Part shown: positions 32,361-44,300 of the stretch, piece by piece
Layout: each line of letters begins with the position of its first letter
Position numbering within the stretch: position 1 is the first letter of the stretch
From: Strigamia acuminata
Taxonomy: Eukaryota; Arthropoda; Chilopoda; Geophilomorpha; Linotaeniidae
Length of the DNA: 64,000 nt
NCBI GenBank assembly: GCA_949358305.1
Contig: OX442314.1
Coordinates: 6,017,087 to 6,081,086 of the forward strand
Direction: 5' to 3'
Position numbers and translations under genes: made by a program
Notes under the pieces: generated by a model
Told to the model about the DNA's origin: nothing
Seen by the model: only the letters and a program-made list of their open reading frames with translations
The model's database searches: none

Positions 32361-33561
32361 CACTAAATTTCCTTGGATTTCCACTGAAAAAAAACTAATT
32401 CTCCCACTTACTGAAATTTCCACCAACGCTCCTTTTTTGTGCCACTAAATTTATACACTAAAAAAAAACTAAATCTTCCACTAAAATCAAATTTGGAAAG
32501 AAAAAACTAATATTACCACTACTACTTTTACGTTTTTTTTTTTTTTTTTTTTTTTTGTGCTGCAGCTGTGCGAACGTTTGGCTAACGTCGAGGACGACCA
32601 ACCCTTCTCCCGCATGGTCTACGAGCGCCCCAACAGTCGCCCGCTCCTGCAACCGAGTCCCCGCCAAGGCCCGAGTCCTAGTCCCCAGTTCTAGTCACGT
32701 GTCGGGACCCAGTCCCAACTAGACCTCGGGGCCCCTCGCCCTGGCCATAGTCGTCCATCTCTCGCTCGTAGACCATGCGGGGAGAGGGTTGGTCGTACTG
32801 CTCAATAGACAAGAACAAGTTCCCTCACCCCACTTCTGGTGACAAAATTGTACGACGGCGGCCACATCTCGCCGGGCGAAGGCTGGTGTCTCCCCGTTCG
32901 TCGACTCCCGCCGGTCCTAGTCACGTGTAGGGACCCAGTCCCAACAAGACCTCGGGGCCCCTCGCCGGCCGCAACATCTTCATGGACGACTATGGCCACG
33001 CAAATGCCCACGACGACACACCACCTTCGTTTGTTGACTCCTGCCGCTCCCCGATGAGCCGGCGGACTCCCCAATTGTTGGAAGCTCCGCAAGGCGCTGC
33101 AGCAATTGGGGAGTCTAGCGACCACGCCGTGGATTATCGGGGAGCGGCGGGAGTCGACGAACGAAGGTGGTGTGTCGTCGTGAACATCCGCGTGGCCATG
33201 AGGATGGACCCGATGTGCATGCCGAAGGCGATGTTGTGGCCAGCGAGAGGCCCCGAGGTCTTGTTGGGATGAGGGAACTTGTTCTTGACCTATTATTGAG
33301 CAGTACCTAAGTAGAACGTGCCTTTGGGCGAGAAAAGGAAGCAAGGAAGACCATCGAAAGCCAGTAAGGCCTTCCTTTTGTAATAAAGAAATTAGTAGAA
33401 ATAGTGTATGTACTTAGTTTTTTATAGTGGGGAAAGTCAGTAGTGGAAAATTTAGTTTTTTTAGTGTATAAATTTAGTGGAACAAAAAAGGAGCGTTAGT
33501 GGAAATTTCAGTAAGTGGGAGAATTAGTTTTTTTTTAGTGTAAATCCAAGGAATTTTAGTG
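32361..33561. mobile_element. Foldback element with AT-rich arms and GC-rich palindromic core
   Basis: Arms of about 150 bases at 32361-32510 and 33412-33561 are inverted copies (cactaaattt ... aaaaaactaattctcccac). The core contains a direct repeat (ctagtcacgtgt ... gacctcggggcccctcgcc at about 32690-32741 and 32917-32967) and inverted pairs (32595-32627 with 32763-32796; 32793-32828 with 33270-33306). Open frames in it are by-products of the GC-rich palindromes. A non-autonomous DNA element is likely; the family is unknown. Confidence 0.7.
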
Positions 33562-33623
33562 TATTAATAATATATTCCCTATCAAAATCAATTGGTGATG
33601 TGCTGCTAAGGTCCCACGCCGGC

Positions 33624-33672
33624 AAGGGCAACCGTGCCTAGTGCCGACTTTGCTCCTCTCACCATTCACCAC
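33624..33672 (+). repeat. Short repeat shared with 50791-50840
   Basis: gggcaaccgtgcc ... tctcaccattcaccac recurs with about 80 percent identity by eye at 50791-50840, on the other side of the Copia-2 insertion. It may be part of a dispersed repeat. Confidence 0.5.
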
Positions 33673-33690
33673 TGGGAAGACAGCCAAGCC

Positions 33691-33919
33691 TGTTGGTATT
33701 TTATGTCACCTGGCTAATTGTATTGTAAATCCCGAATGAGGGTCTCCCACCGCCAGGGCGAGCTGGGTGTAATCACATGGACCAATCACGTTGTCATGTG
33801 ACTTCCGGTCACTTCTTGTATCGAGACAATGGCGTGCGGTTCGTGTTCGGAGTGTGTGCGCGAATAAACGAACTTTATCTTCAACAATCAATGCGATCGT
33901 TCTCCATCCATTTACAACA
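33691..33919 (+). repeat. Copia-2 5' LTR
   Basis: 229 bp, TGTTGG ... ACAACA. The last 179 bases match 49992-50170 with several substitutions, so it is older than the other LTR pairs here. Confidence 0.8.
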
Positions 33920-34072
33920 AAGGGTTATGGGCACCAGGACGTTCAAATGCGTGAGTTTCTAGTCTTTTGCAAGACATTTCCGTGCGTTTTTGGACACTTG
34001 ACCGCTGATCGGACCACGTGAATTTGGGCCTATTGAAATTTCGTGGTAGATATAAGTTTGGTATTTGTTCAA

Positions 34073-34956
34073 ATGGCAGATCAAGAATCAACGCAGATTG
34101 AAAAGTTGGAGGACGATAATTACGCCACATGGGCATTTAAGGTGCGTGTATTCCTCCGAAAATACGAATGGTGGACGGTCATTGTGGACGAGCCACCATT
34201 ATCATCCAGATGCTGCCGAAGGACTACTACAGCATCCCGAGAGCATTCGACATGTGCGACGACGACGAGATCACGATGATAAAATTGCGGCACATGATTT
34301 TGCAGGAGACACGGCAGAAGGGCGACCGCATGAACGGCAACAATCAGGGCGGTGAACGCGACAGTGAAGGAAACAGCGAGCAGAGCGGTGAACGCAGACG
34401 AGATATGAAGCACATGAAGTGCTACAACTGCAAGAACCTCCGGCACATCGCAAAAAATTGTCGAAGCCAAGCGGGAATCAAAAACGAGCACGATGCAGAC
34501 CACAACAAGCCAAAGCGGAACGTGAATAAGGAGCAGCAGCCAGACGCGACCGTCAGGGCTGTGAAGACTAACCAATTTGTTTTTCAGGTTAAGACCGAGG
34601 GACGAGAATGGAACCTCCACTCAGGAGCGACACGACACCTGACGGCAAATCGGGATTTCTTTGAGACGTTTACGGCCAACGACGGAAGTTGCAAAGTAAC
34701 GCTGGCCGAAGGTCGATAAATTTCCATCCTGGAGAGCGCAAACGTGCGGTTAACGATGGACGATGCGGATACAGTCGCAAGGGACGTGCTGTATATTCCC
34801 GATTTGTGCGACAATCTGATTTCTGTGCCAAAACTGGACGATGCGGGACTGTGAATTGCTTTTGGGGGCGGAGTGTGCACGATTTCAAGCGGGGATTAAG
34901 TGCTGATGACTGCCACAAAGATGGGAGACGTATACATGGATTGAATGTCGAGACGG
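34073..34956 (+). pseudogene. Copia-2 Gag and protease remnant
   Basis: ATG at 34073 starts a typical Copia Gag N-terminus (EKLEDDNYATWAFKVR). The frame changes near 34180, probably with an internal deletion, and continues with a CCHC knuckle (CYNCKNLRHIAKNC) and a protease-like segment LHSGATRHL in which the catalytic Asp is His. Stops follow at about 34718 and later. The gene is dead. Confidence 0.85.
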
Positions 34957-36122
34957 TGTGGTAATCCCAAATTACTACATAAAGGAAATTCCTTAAATCT
35001 AATAATTTTATGTGAGTCTAATTTGAGTACCAAAAGGATTGCAAGAATTATCCAGGCACTACAGGATGTAGCCCCTATCTTGTGTGGGACACAAGATAAG
35101 ATCTAGGGACTACAGGATGTGCTACATCCTGTTAGCAGTGAGAGCAGCTGCTAAGAACTCAGTCTAAACCTGAATCTGAACCTGAAAACACCTCCTGAAA
35201 AACACACAACTGAAACTACTGAAAATCATTGTTTGTTATGGGAGAAACTTCACTTTGGACTCTGGACTCACTTCTGAAATAGCACAACTAGCTATTTCAG
35301 GAAACATAATTGGTAATTCTCTTCCCAACAAGAAGAGAGGGATTACACTCTTCTCCAAGTAAGAGTCAGCTCACACTCTTTGCTGAAAAGAGTCAAGATT
35401 CTCCAGTCGCCACGGCTAGGACGCTCGCCCATCGTCGCAACCAACGTTGGGTAGAAGGAGGGAGAATCAACACGTTGCCGAACGTAAGCAGATCTAGTTT
35501 ACGGGATTTCCCGACTAAGACAGCGGAATTCCGCTTGCGTTTGTATTCCGCTCGTATGAGTGGAAATATTCCGTTGGAACCAATTCCCGAGACGTACGAA
35601 GACGCCACGGACGAGATACAGCCAGGACCGGCATATCTCGAGATAGTAGCAGTCCCAGACGAGCCACAGCCCGCCAGGACGCATACGAGGACCGAAGCGA
35701 GGTTGGACTTCAAGTTTGACGTCCAAGCGAACTCCATCGCCCACGCTGAAAGATTAGATGCGATAAGAAGATTTCGGACGGAATCGATAATCTTCATCGG
35801 CAGTGTATTTTTCCTTATTTCACTTTTCCTAATTATAAGTTATTTTGTCGTGAAATCATATATTAATTAATCTTTCTATTTCATACTGTTCTCAAAGTCT
35901 GGAAAACCCAGCATTGTAAATTAGCATTTATTCATATTTTATTGTAAGATAATTCCGGGTCGGAATTATCCCTATTTTTATATCAAAGTATTTTTATTAA
36001 AAGTCAGAGAGTTAAATTATAAAAGTTAGTAATTATTTATATTATATGTAAGTCTTTTTAAAAGCAATCCTAGCAAGCCCGAGTATAACATTTTAATAAT
36101 ATTATATTCGAGGTTTGTTACA
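34957..36122 (+). repeat. Gypsy-2 5' LTR
   Basis: 1166 bp. Contains the 104-aa ORF at 35556-35870. A possible donor gaacgtaagc lies at about 35479-35488. No clear TATA was found, so the U3/R/U5 borders are unknown. Confidence 0.94.
35556..35870 (+). CDS. LTR-encoded tail-anchored membrane protein, 104 aa (5' LTR copy)
   Basis: ATG to TAA inside the LTR. The N-terminal 75 residues are hydrophilic and proline/acid-rich (ETYEDATDE), then basic (RRFRTES). They are followed by one long hydrophobic segment (about 78-99, IIFIGSVFFLISLFLIISYF) and a four- to five-residue tail, the layout of a tail-anchored or type II small membrane protein. The frame stays open upstream to 35310 without ATG. An identical ORF is in the 3' LTR. 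I recognise no family. No counterpart in the Gypsy-1 LTR. Confidence 0.55.
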   Translation: MSGNIPLEPIPETYEDATDEIQPGPAYLEIVAVPDEPQPARTHTRTEARLDFKFDVQANSIAHAERLDAIRRFRTESIIFIGSVFFLISLFLIISYFVVKSYIN

Positions 36123-36124
36123 CT

Positions 36125-36138
36125 TGGGGGCCTGTCGA
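36125..36138 (+). promoter_or_regulatory. Gypsy-2 primer binding site
   Basis: TGGGGGCCTGTCGA starts two bases after the LTR. Its first 12 bases equal those of Gypsy-1. Confidence 0.65.
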
Positions 36139-36217
36139 TTTGAACTAAAAATTGTTAATTTTAACGGGACTCTCGACTTTCTTACTGTTTCTTTCTTGCA
36201 CCTTTTATTATAAAAAA

Positions 36218-39200
36218 ATGCCGAGAAGAAAGAGCTTTATCTCTACGAAAAAGTATCCGACGCGTCAATCAGGACCACCGACGGACAGCCAAGCGCCAGA
36301 TCAAGATATGGAAGTGGATATTCCACAAGTACCTGTAATAGTTGATCAGGCGCAAGGAGCGGTCGGAGGCAACGTAACAACGCCTTCGCCGCCCAAATTA
36401 ACACATTCACCGCCAAAATCGGTTGAATTATCTGGAGAACCTGTGTTGCAACAAGTGCGGCCGAAAACTCCGGAAGTGACGGCAAAAAAGCCGCCAGACA
36501 TTTTGGCGCAGCAAAAATCGCCAAAATCGCCAAAATCGGCGACGAAAGAGACTGAAACTTCGTCGTCAAAAATTCCACGCTCAATTTCACGACCACCGTC
36601 ACGTAGAAGTCACATGTCGGAAGCGGATCGTGAATTGTACGAAAAAACACTGGCCAACGTGAACAAAGTGGGCTCAGTGTACAAGCAACAATCGTCCAGT
36701 GAACGAGACGCGGCCGAAGTTTCGTTAATGGACTTAATGGACATTGTTGAGGACAGAGTACGTGAACGACCACTTATTCGACGCCAACCAGGCGAAAGGC
36801 TTGTGGACGCCTACCGGAGAAGCCTCAGTGCAATTCGGGCAGATATGGCAGACAGAGCAGGTGAAGCTTTCGACACGGAATCGGCCCGCGTAGAAAGTGA
36901 AAAGGGCCTCTCACCAAGCGAAAGAGACATTCGACGCCGTGAAAGACTAAAAAATTTCAAGCGTGATGACGTTTGGGTCGCCTTAATGAGTGAAGAACAA
37001 GCAGCCGTTCGCGCAAAAAATCAACAACGAGAAGTTGATAAAAGACGCCGTGACAGCACAGAAAAATTTGCAGAAAATTCCGTTGAGTGGGTGCGTAACG
37101 AAAATAATCGTATCCTGTCCGGAATGAAACGTCTACGAGAAGAGAGAGACATGTTGGAGGCAGAGCAACAAAGATTGGTGGAAGAAAAACGTGAAGTCGA
37201 AAAACGTAAGCAAGAGGCCATTACAGCAATAGAGGCAGAAAATGAGCAGCTTCGTTTGATCACCTTTCGCGCTGAACAAGACGCGGAAGCGGTGCGACGA
37301 CACTTACGCAGAAATCAATTCTCTCAAGACATTCCATACTCTGCATATGACGTCACGATTAGTGAACTACATGAACGTGCAGGACGACAACAAACCGATG
37401 AAGAGTCGGAAAGTCCGTCTAAAAAAAAGAGGGGGGAGGAGCCAGTACCTGGAGAAAGGAGAATACAGCCACCCTCACCTGCACAAAATCAAAATTTAAT
37501 TGATATGTTAAATCAACGAAATTTGCAGCCACACGGTCAGCCAAAAAATAGTGATATGCAGCCAATGGAAATAGATACAAATTTCAGAAGTGTAAGACTG
37601 ACAATGGACATAGACATTCCAGTTCGAGCAAAATGCCCATACACGGGAGATGATCTCGTAACAAGGCAAGGAAATGTGCAAAATATTCAAAACACTCCAA
37701 ATAGAAGGGAAGTGCGTCGAGAAAGGCAGCAGACAACCGAAAATCGACCAAATTGGCAAAATCTACCGCCAACTCGACCAAAGGCACCAATATTGGGAGA
37801 AAGAGCAAATTCACCTGTGTCAATAATTCGACCGGAACCACAGTATGCATGGGAACGTCAATACAATAGGCAAGAAGGTGAATCGAGCAGAGAAAATCCG
37901 TTTGGACGACCAATATTGAGTCCACCAGAATATGAAGACTCGGAAAGAGCAAGAAATAATCCTTTTCTCACTCCACCAAGAGAGAGAGACCAGGAAGTGC
38001 CAAGAAATGAGTATCAGCTGCCACAAGGATTTAAACAGCCAAAGGAGGAAACAAGAAGTTTCCAAACATACGTAAATCCATGGCTGAACAGCGCAGCAAA
38101 TCAGCAAAGAGAATTTCCCCAAAGTCAAGAAGGAGGATTCACGCATCATAACCGAGGATTTCGAGATTTTAATGCGCCACCATCCTATGACAGAGGAAAT
38201 CCTCAACAGTCGCAACAAGAAAATAATAATTTTCAGCGACAACAGAGAAGTGATAAATTCTCACAAAATAATCCAAGATCAGATAATTTTCGACAAGAAC
38301 AAAATTATCACAGGACGAATTTCGAACCACGTTGTGGACAGCAACAACAGCAAAGGACAAACAATCCATTTGCTGAGCAACTTCCAGAACAAGGAGCGAC
38401 AGCACCGACTCCAGATGCACAATATTGGGAGCAATACATCAAAGATCAAATTGATTCCAAATTGGCAGCGACAGAAGTCGATGAAGCTGACGAAGCTCGC
38501 CAGAGAAGGTTCGAAAAATATCGAGCAATAAACTGGACACACGTTTGAGCCAGAAAGTCAAATTAAATGGGACAGAATTTTGCCAGATATATTTGATGGA
38601 AATTGGCATGCCGGAACACAATTTCTGGAAGAAATGGTGCGACTAGCCAGAGCAAGCGGTGCGAGTCCATATTTGACGTTAAAAAAGATTGTTCCAAAAG
38701 CAGTATCCGATAATAGGGGGTTTCATTATATGAATGATTTTGCAATTTTGTGATTTTGCATTAATCACAAAATCATTATTTTTTGATGCCTCCAAAAATG
38801 AGTTTACATTGAATTAACCCAGTCAATTTTGCAATTGTGTGATCTGGACAATTTTGTGATTTTTGAGTATTGTCATGTGATATCTGTTCTACCAATCACA
38901 TTCACATTCACTAAAGCACAAAAGAGTAAAAACACAAAATCCCAAAAACATCTAAAAGGTAGTTTTTGTGATTTTGATAAGAAGTGATTTTGAGGCTTGT
39001 GAAACTCAAAACAAAATGGAGGCATCCAAGCTCTATCTAAGTGGCCAACTTGTATCCTTGTATATCATCAAAATGCTGATGCATCCATGACTGTATAACA
39101 GCTAGGAAACTCAATACTTCGATTCGGGTAAAAAAAAGTACCGATTCAGGGCGATTCAGGGCGATTTTAGCGGGTGCCCGAATGGAAATTCAGGCGGAAA

Positions 39201-41338
39201 TGTTCGTCGCGTATCGTTTTTTATTGTTTTCTATGTCAAGATGAGCTCGGAAAATTATGGAACCAAGCTCATTTTGAAGAGGAGACAATTCTGCACAAGC
39301 CTGTATTTTTTATTTTTTGATTCGGGCGAGGAAAAGTGCCGATTCGGGCCATCTTAGCGGGGGACCGAATGGGAAAATTTGGAAATTTGGTGCAGAATTT
39401 GGATTCGAGATTCGACCATGACAAAACCAAAAATTCGTAAAATTAACCGAATGAAATGTTTAAAACAGGTTTCCAGAGAAGAAAATCCCGCTGAAAACGA
39501 TGGTACAGATAACTTTTTGATCGGATTAACCGTTGATTTTAAATTTTGGAAAAAACGATCTTTTTTGGGTTGATTTATAAGAAAAAGTTGGAAAAAGTGG
39601 TTGAATAATAAAGGAGGACAAAATAGCAGGTTGCAGTGGTTTGGGCCAAAATTGAATTGGCTGGATTGGCGTTGGGTTTAGGTTAACTTTTGGGTTTGAT
39701 TGTGTTTGGGTATTGGCCAGATTGGCATTGGTTTTGGTTTGGTGTGGTTTGGGTTTGGGTTGCATTATTATGGGTTTGGTTTAGTTTTGCAAAAATTTAT
39801 TTTATGATTTGGTTGTATACATTTGTCTGATCTATGGCTTTGGCTTTGTGGGTGAACAGCTAGTATTTATTAAAATGCACCTTATTAAAAAATATTTTGT
39901 TCCATCACACAAATAAGAACTAGTTTTTTTGCATCACATTTTAAAATTGGTTGGATATAACTATAACCTAATATGGTGGATAGGAAGTCACGTGACTATT
40001 TAAATAATTGCAAAATTGCAAAATTATGAGATTGTTTTTGAAACTAATTATTAATCACAATTTGTGATGGCCACTTGGATTGAGTTTGGCTGCTGCCATT
40101 TTTGCCAAAATAGCAAAACTACCTTTGATTTTGTGATTGTGTATTTTTTCTGTTTTGTGTTTTTGCAATTATGCACATGATTGGTAGAACTGATATCATG
40201 TGACAAATCCAAAAGTGCAAAATTGCTAAAGTTGCAAAATTACAAAATTGCTTAATTAATGAAACCCCCTAATGCAGCTGATTGGTTCTACGAGCAAGGA
40301 TTCCAAGATTGGGATTCGTTCGTAAAAGCATTTTTGACAGAATATGGCGAACCAATCGAGACTCTATTGTACCATTGGGATAATTGGCAACAATATAGAG
40401 GAGAGGATTTACGAGCGTACTTACGACGAACAGAGGATCTCCTCGCCAAATTGCCATACAAAATGGGCGATGCGTCGCATGATAGACAATTTAGAAAAGG
40501 CTTGACTCAATATTCGAAAAATATATTGATGTCAGTAAATGCACCCAACCCAGGGTCATTCAAAAAATTAGCCACATTCATGCGAGCGCACCAAACAAAA
40601 ATCGACGAACGGTTTATAACGTATATGACCAACGCCGATCGAGAAGCTATGAAAGAGCTAAGCAAGAAGCAGTCAGAAGCAGCTTCCGGAGGTACGAGAC
40701 GAATGAAACCGCGACAATACATTCTCCCACCTTCATCAAATACGCCAGCTGAACGTACAGTACCAGTTGACCCATCCAATCCGCACCCACCACCCAAAAG
40801 TGCAGTCAAAATGACGGCAAAGGCAATAGTGGAAAGGTTGGAAATGGAAGATGAAGAAGAAGTGCCAAATGAGACAAATTGGGCACAGGAGGAAGTAGAG
40901 TCAGAAGTAAATGATTTATTAGAAGGAGCTCACGCTTTCTACACAAGAAATAACACGACAGCTCCAAAATATAAACCATCACTGCAAGGAAGGACAACAA
41001 ATCCGTTTACTCGTCCAGCAGCAGCAGCAGCGCCCGTATCTGCGCCAGCTTCAATGCCAGCCCAAGCTGCAAAGCCGACCACAGCTTCAAATAACTTCAC
41101 GAAGGTGATGGAAAGATTTCTAAGTCAACCTTCAACTTCAACTGCACCCCTGCCTACAGGAGCGGTTCCCAAGCCTACACCGCCAGTAGTCAAAGCAACG
41201 CCAGAGAACTCACCTTGCAACAATTGTCAGCAATTAGGACATTGGTCAAGGAACTGTCCCCAACCGAAGAAATTCACGAAGGAGGACATTGAGCAGATAG
41301 TAAAATCACTGACGGAGCTCGTTCAAAAAAACATGTAG
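36218..41338 (+). pseudogene. gag: Gypsy-2 Gag, broken by a frameshift and a DNA transposon
   Basis: ATG at 36218 opens a 776-codon segment (to 38548) with an acidic/proline-rich start, a charged coiled-coil-like region (about residues 170-400) and a long Q/N/P-rich region. Similarity to the Gypsy-1 capsid region then continues from about 38541 in the +1 frame, so a small indel lies near 38535-38545. At 38716 a transposon enters between two codons. Removing it with one TA restores a continuous capsid frame, which resumes at 40270 and ends with a CCHC knuckle (CNNCQQLGHWSRNC, about 41219-41260) and TAG at 41336-41338. This copy cannot make full Gag. Confidence 0.85.
38716..40269. mobile_element. 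Non-autonomous TIR DNA transposon, 1554 bp, in Gypsy-2 gag
   Basis: Terminal repeats GGGGGTTTCATTA and TAATGAAACCCCC, flanked by TA on both sides; excising element plus one TA restores the gag frame exactly. About 250 bases at each end are rough inverted copies rich in ttttgtgattttg. The middle holds a direct repeat (gattcgggtaaaa ... ccgaatgg at about 39120-39185 and 39320-39370) and a TG-rich stretch (39640-39790). No transposase. Probably moved by a TA-targeting transposase in trans. Confidence 0.88.
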
Positions 41339-41372
41339 GCGCGGACTCTCGAAGCCAAGAGCAGCCCGCGCC
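41326..41372 (+). promoter_or_regulatory. Gypsy-2 -1 ribosomal frameshift signal
   Basis: A AAA AAC at 41326-41332 in register with gag, four bases before the TAG. After a 5-base spacer, 41338-41344 (ggcgcgg) pairs perfectly with 41366-41372 (ccgcgcc), with further pairing possible inside (ctct / agag). The -1 frame is open without a stop into pol. Confidence 0.83.
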
Positions 41373-44300
41373 CACGTGTAACTCGGAAACCGGTGCAAAA
41401 GGAGAAAAGGCAGTGGAACAAACAAAAGAAGTGGAAATTTCAGAAGAAGTTAAAATAAATGACGATAAACTGGAATCTCCAGAATGCAAGTTGGAAGTGA
41501 AGGAAGAAATCAAAGCAGAAATTCAAAATATAGATGCATCATATTTCACCAAAGAAGTAAAAGCAGAGCTGGAAAAAATGGAAAAACCGACAGAGTTGCC
41601 AGCTACAGTCTTTTGGTGCAATGTGAAAAAAGATTTTGAGGAAACACCGACATTAAGCGAAGAAATAATGTCGATGAAGAGTGAATTCATAACATTGGAC
41701 GCGATGTTTGAAGAATTACCTCAGTTCTCAGGCGAAGAAAAATACCGTCTAAGGCGAAGTGACATCTTGGTTTCCAACGACGAAATCATGAATGGTCTAA
41801 CGACGCTGAGAATAATTACGAAAAAAGGATCCATAGTAACTATGTTGGATTCAGGGGCCAACCGGAGCTACATCACGATGCCTCTAATCAAGAAAATGGA
41901 ATTGGAAAAGAAAATAATTCCAGGAGACTCAAAAGCAGTTGTATCAACTGCAGATGGAGATGTAACACCCGTTGGACACATCAATTTGTCATTCACGTGG
42001 TCTCATGGTGTAAATAATCATCATTTCATAATTTTGCCGCATCAGTATTCCTTCATTCTCGCTGGAAATGATTTTATGAAAAAATTAAATATTCAGCCAA
42101 ATCCAGTAACGGGAGGATGGAATTTTATTGCAAATGTGCCAGCGCCAAGACCGTACATTGCGCAAGATGTGCTGGAACGCTACGAAGAGAAATTAGAGCA
42201 GCCAACATCATCATTTATGACATTTGTGAAAAGGACAGATTATAAAACATTCCAAGCTCGACTAAAAGTTGGAAATGCGATCGCAACATTGACTGAAGAA
42301 GCAAAATTAGAATTAACTGAAGCAAAACAGTTAGAAAAGGTGTTACGCAGACATGAAAAGATTCTGACAAAAGTACCAGGGAGAACACACGTGACACAAC
42401 ATAGCATTGACTTAGATACAGATAAGCCAATAAGAGTGCCATTTCACAGCTGGAATCCCCAGAAACGTGAAATTTTAAAGCAAATGTGCACAGATTTGAA
42501 AGAAAAAGGCTATGTGTCAGATGCAATCGGCGATTACGCAACAAGGATAGTCCTTGTGATGAGGCAAGGATCGGACCCTCGTCTCTGTATTGATTATCGT
42601 CCGATAAATGAACACACCAAATATGATCCACCGCAAATGCCGACAATAGACGAAATTTTGCGTGAATTAGGCGAGTTCAATTGGGTCTCGACAATAGACT
42701 TAACAAAAGGGTACTGGCAGATTGAACTAAGGCCAGAGGACCGCCCTAAAACAGCTTTTTGGAGTCCGATCGGACGTCTCATGTTTAACGTGATGCCGTT
42801 CGGTCTGGTCAATGCGCCCACGACATTCCAAAGAATGATCGAAAAAGTTTTGGGAGACGCATACAGGATGTATGCGTGGGCATATTTGGATGACATTGTC
42901 ATTGTTTCAAAAACATTCAAGGAACACATACAGCATGTTGACAATGTTTTGACCAAATTGAAAAATGCTGGATTACACGTAAATCCAGAAAAATCAAAGT
43001 TTTTCAGAAAAGAACTTTCCTTTTTGGGCTACAAGCTTGGAGTTAATGGGCTCAGTGTGGACCCAAAGAAAGTCTCAGCAATCAAAGACTTTCCAGCACC
43101 AACGGATCTCAAAAGTTTACAAAGATTCCTTGGAATGGTGAATTTCTTTCACCGACTGCTAAAGAATTTGGCAACCACTGCAGAGCCATTACGCCCACTG
43201 CTAAAAAAGGAAACAGAATTTGTGTGGACTGAAGTTCATCAAAAAGCATTTGACGAAATTAAAGCAGCACTAACCGACTCAGATACGCTAAAGCTGCCAA
43301 ACCTATACAAGCCATTTATTGTGCATACAGATGCCAGTCAAAAAGGACTTGGAGCGGCACTTATGCAGGAGCAGCTAGTCGATGGTCAAATGATAGAAGT
43401 TCCGTGTGTTTACGCGAGCAGAAGCCTTCAGCAAGCTGAGAAAAATTACAGCGCTACGGACTTAGAATGTCTCGGCGTAATCTGGGCACTACGGAAATTC
43501 CGTCCATATTTAGAGTTTACGCACTTTACAGTGCAAACGGACCACCAAGCACTCAAGTGGTTAATGATGTTAGAAGAACCAGCCGGACGTTTGGCAAGAT
43601 GGCAGATGGAACTTATGAGTTTCAACTTCAAAATAAATTACATCAAAGGGCCATCAAACGTCGTAGCTGACGCATTATCACGAGCGCCAGTAGATAATTT
43701 GGATGAACCAGAGATCTACGACGAGATTACGTCATACTGCCCAACAGCAAATGGACAATGGTCATTCACAAATTGGAACCAACTTCCACGTCAAGATCGC
43801 GAGCCAACTCCTGAAGAAAAAGAAGAAAAATTCATAACATATTGGTGCCAATCACTCAACACCAAAGATGAGGAGTTTGAGCCAGATCAAGAAGAAGAAG
43901 ATTGGAAATATATACCCAATACAGAAAATAAAATGATGAAAGCATTTGTCGCCAGAGTAACAGAACAATTAGATTGTGCGCCACCTTCGCGACAAGACTT
44001 TATTGATCATCAAATCCGAGATAGACAATGTCAACAAATGCGACATTTTCTAGAAACACAAGAACTTCCACCACAAGTTAGAACGCCAATAGAAAAACAA
44101 ATTTTCCGAAAAATGGCAAATCAACACATTGTGGAAGACGGATTACTACTTCGATTCCAACCCACTCTTTCCGACGAATTAGGAGATGATGGGAGAGCGA
44201 TGAAAGTAGTAGTACCAAAGACTTTACGTCACAGAGTCTTATGGTTAATGCACGGCCATCCGCTGGCAAGCCATTGTGGAATTTCTCGCACATTATATCG

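Noticed and set aside
32802-33344. 180-aa minus-strand frame in the GC-rich palindromic core
   Set aside because: The frame arises from inverted and direct repeats of the foldback element and has no recognisable domain.
38536-38548. Programmed +1 frameshift in Gypsy-2 gag
   Set aside because: Gypsy-1 gag is continuous at the homologous place and no shift-prone motif is seen; a simple indel is more likely.
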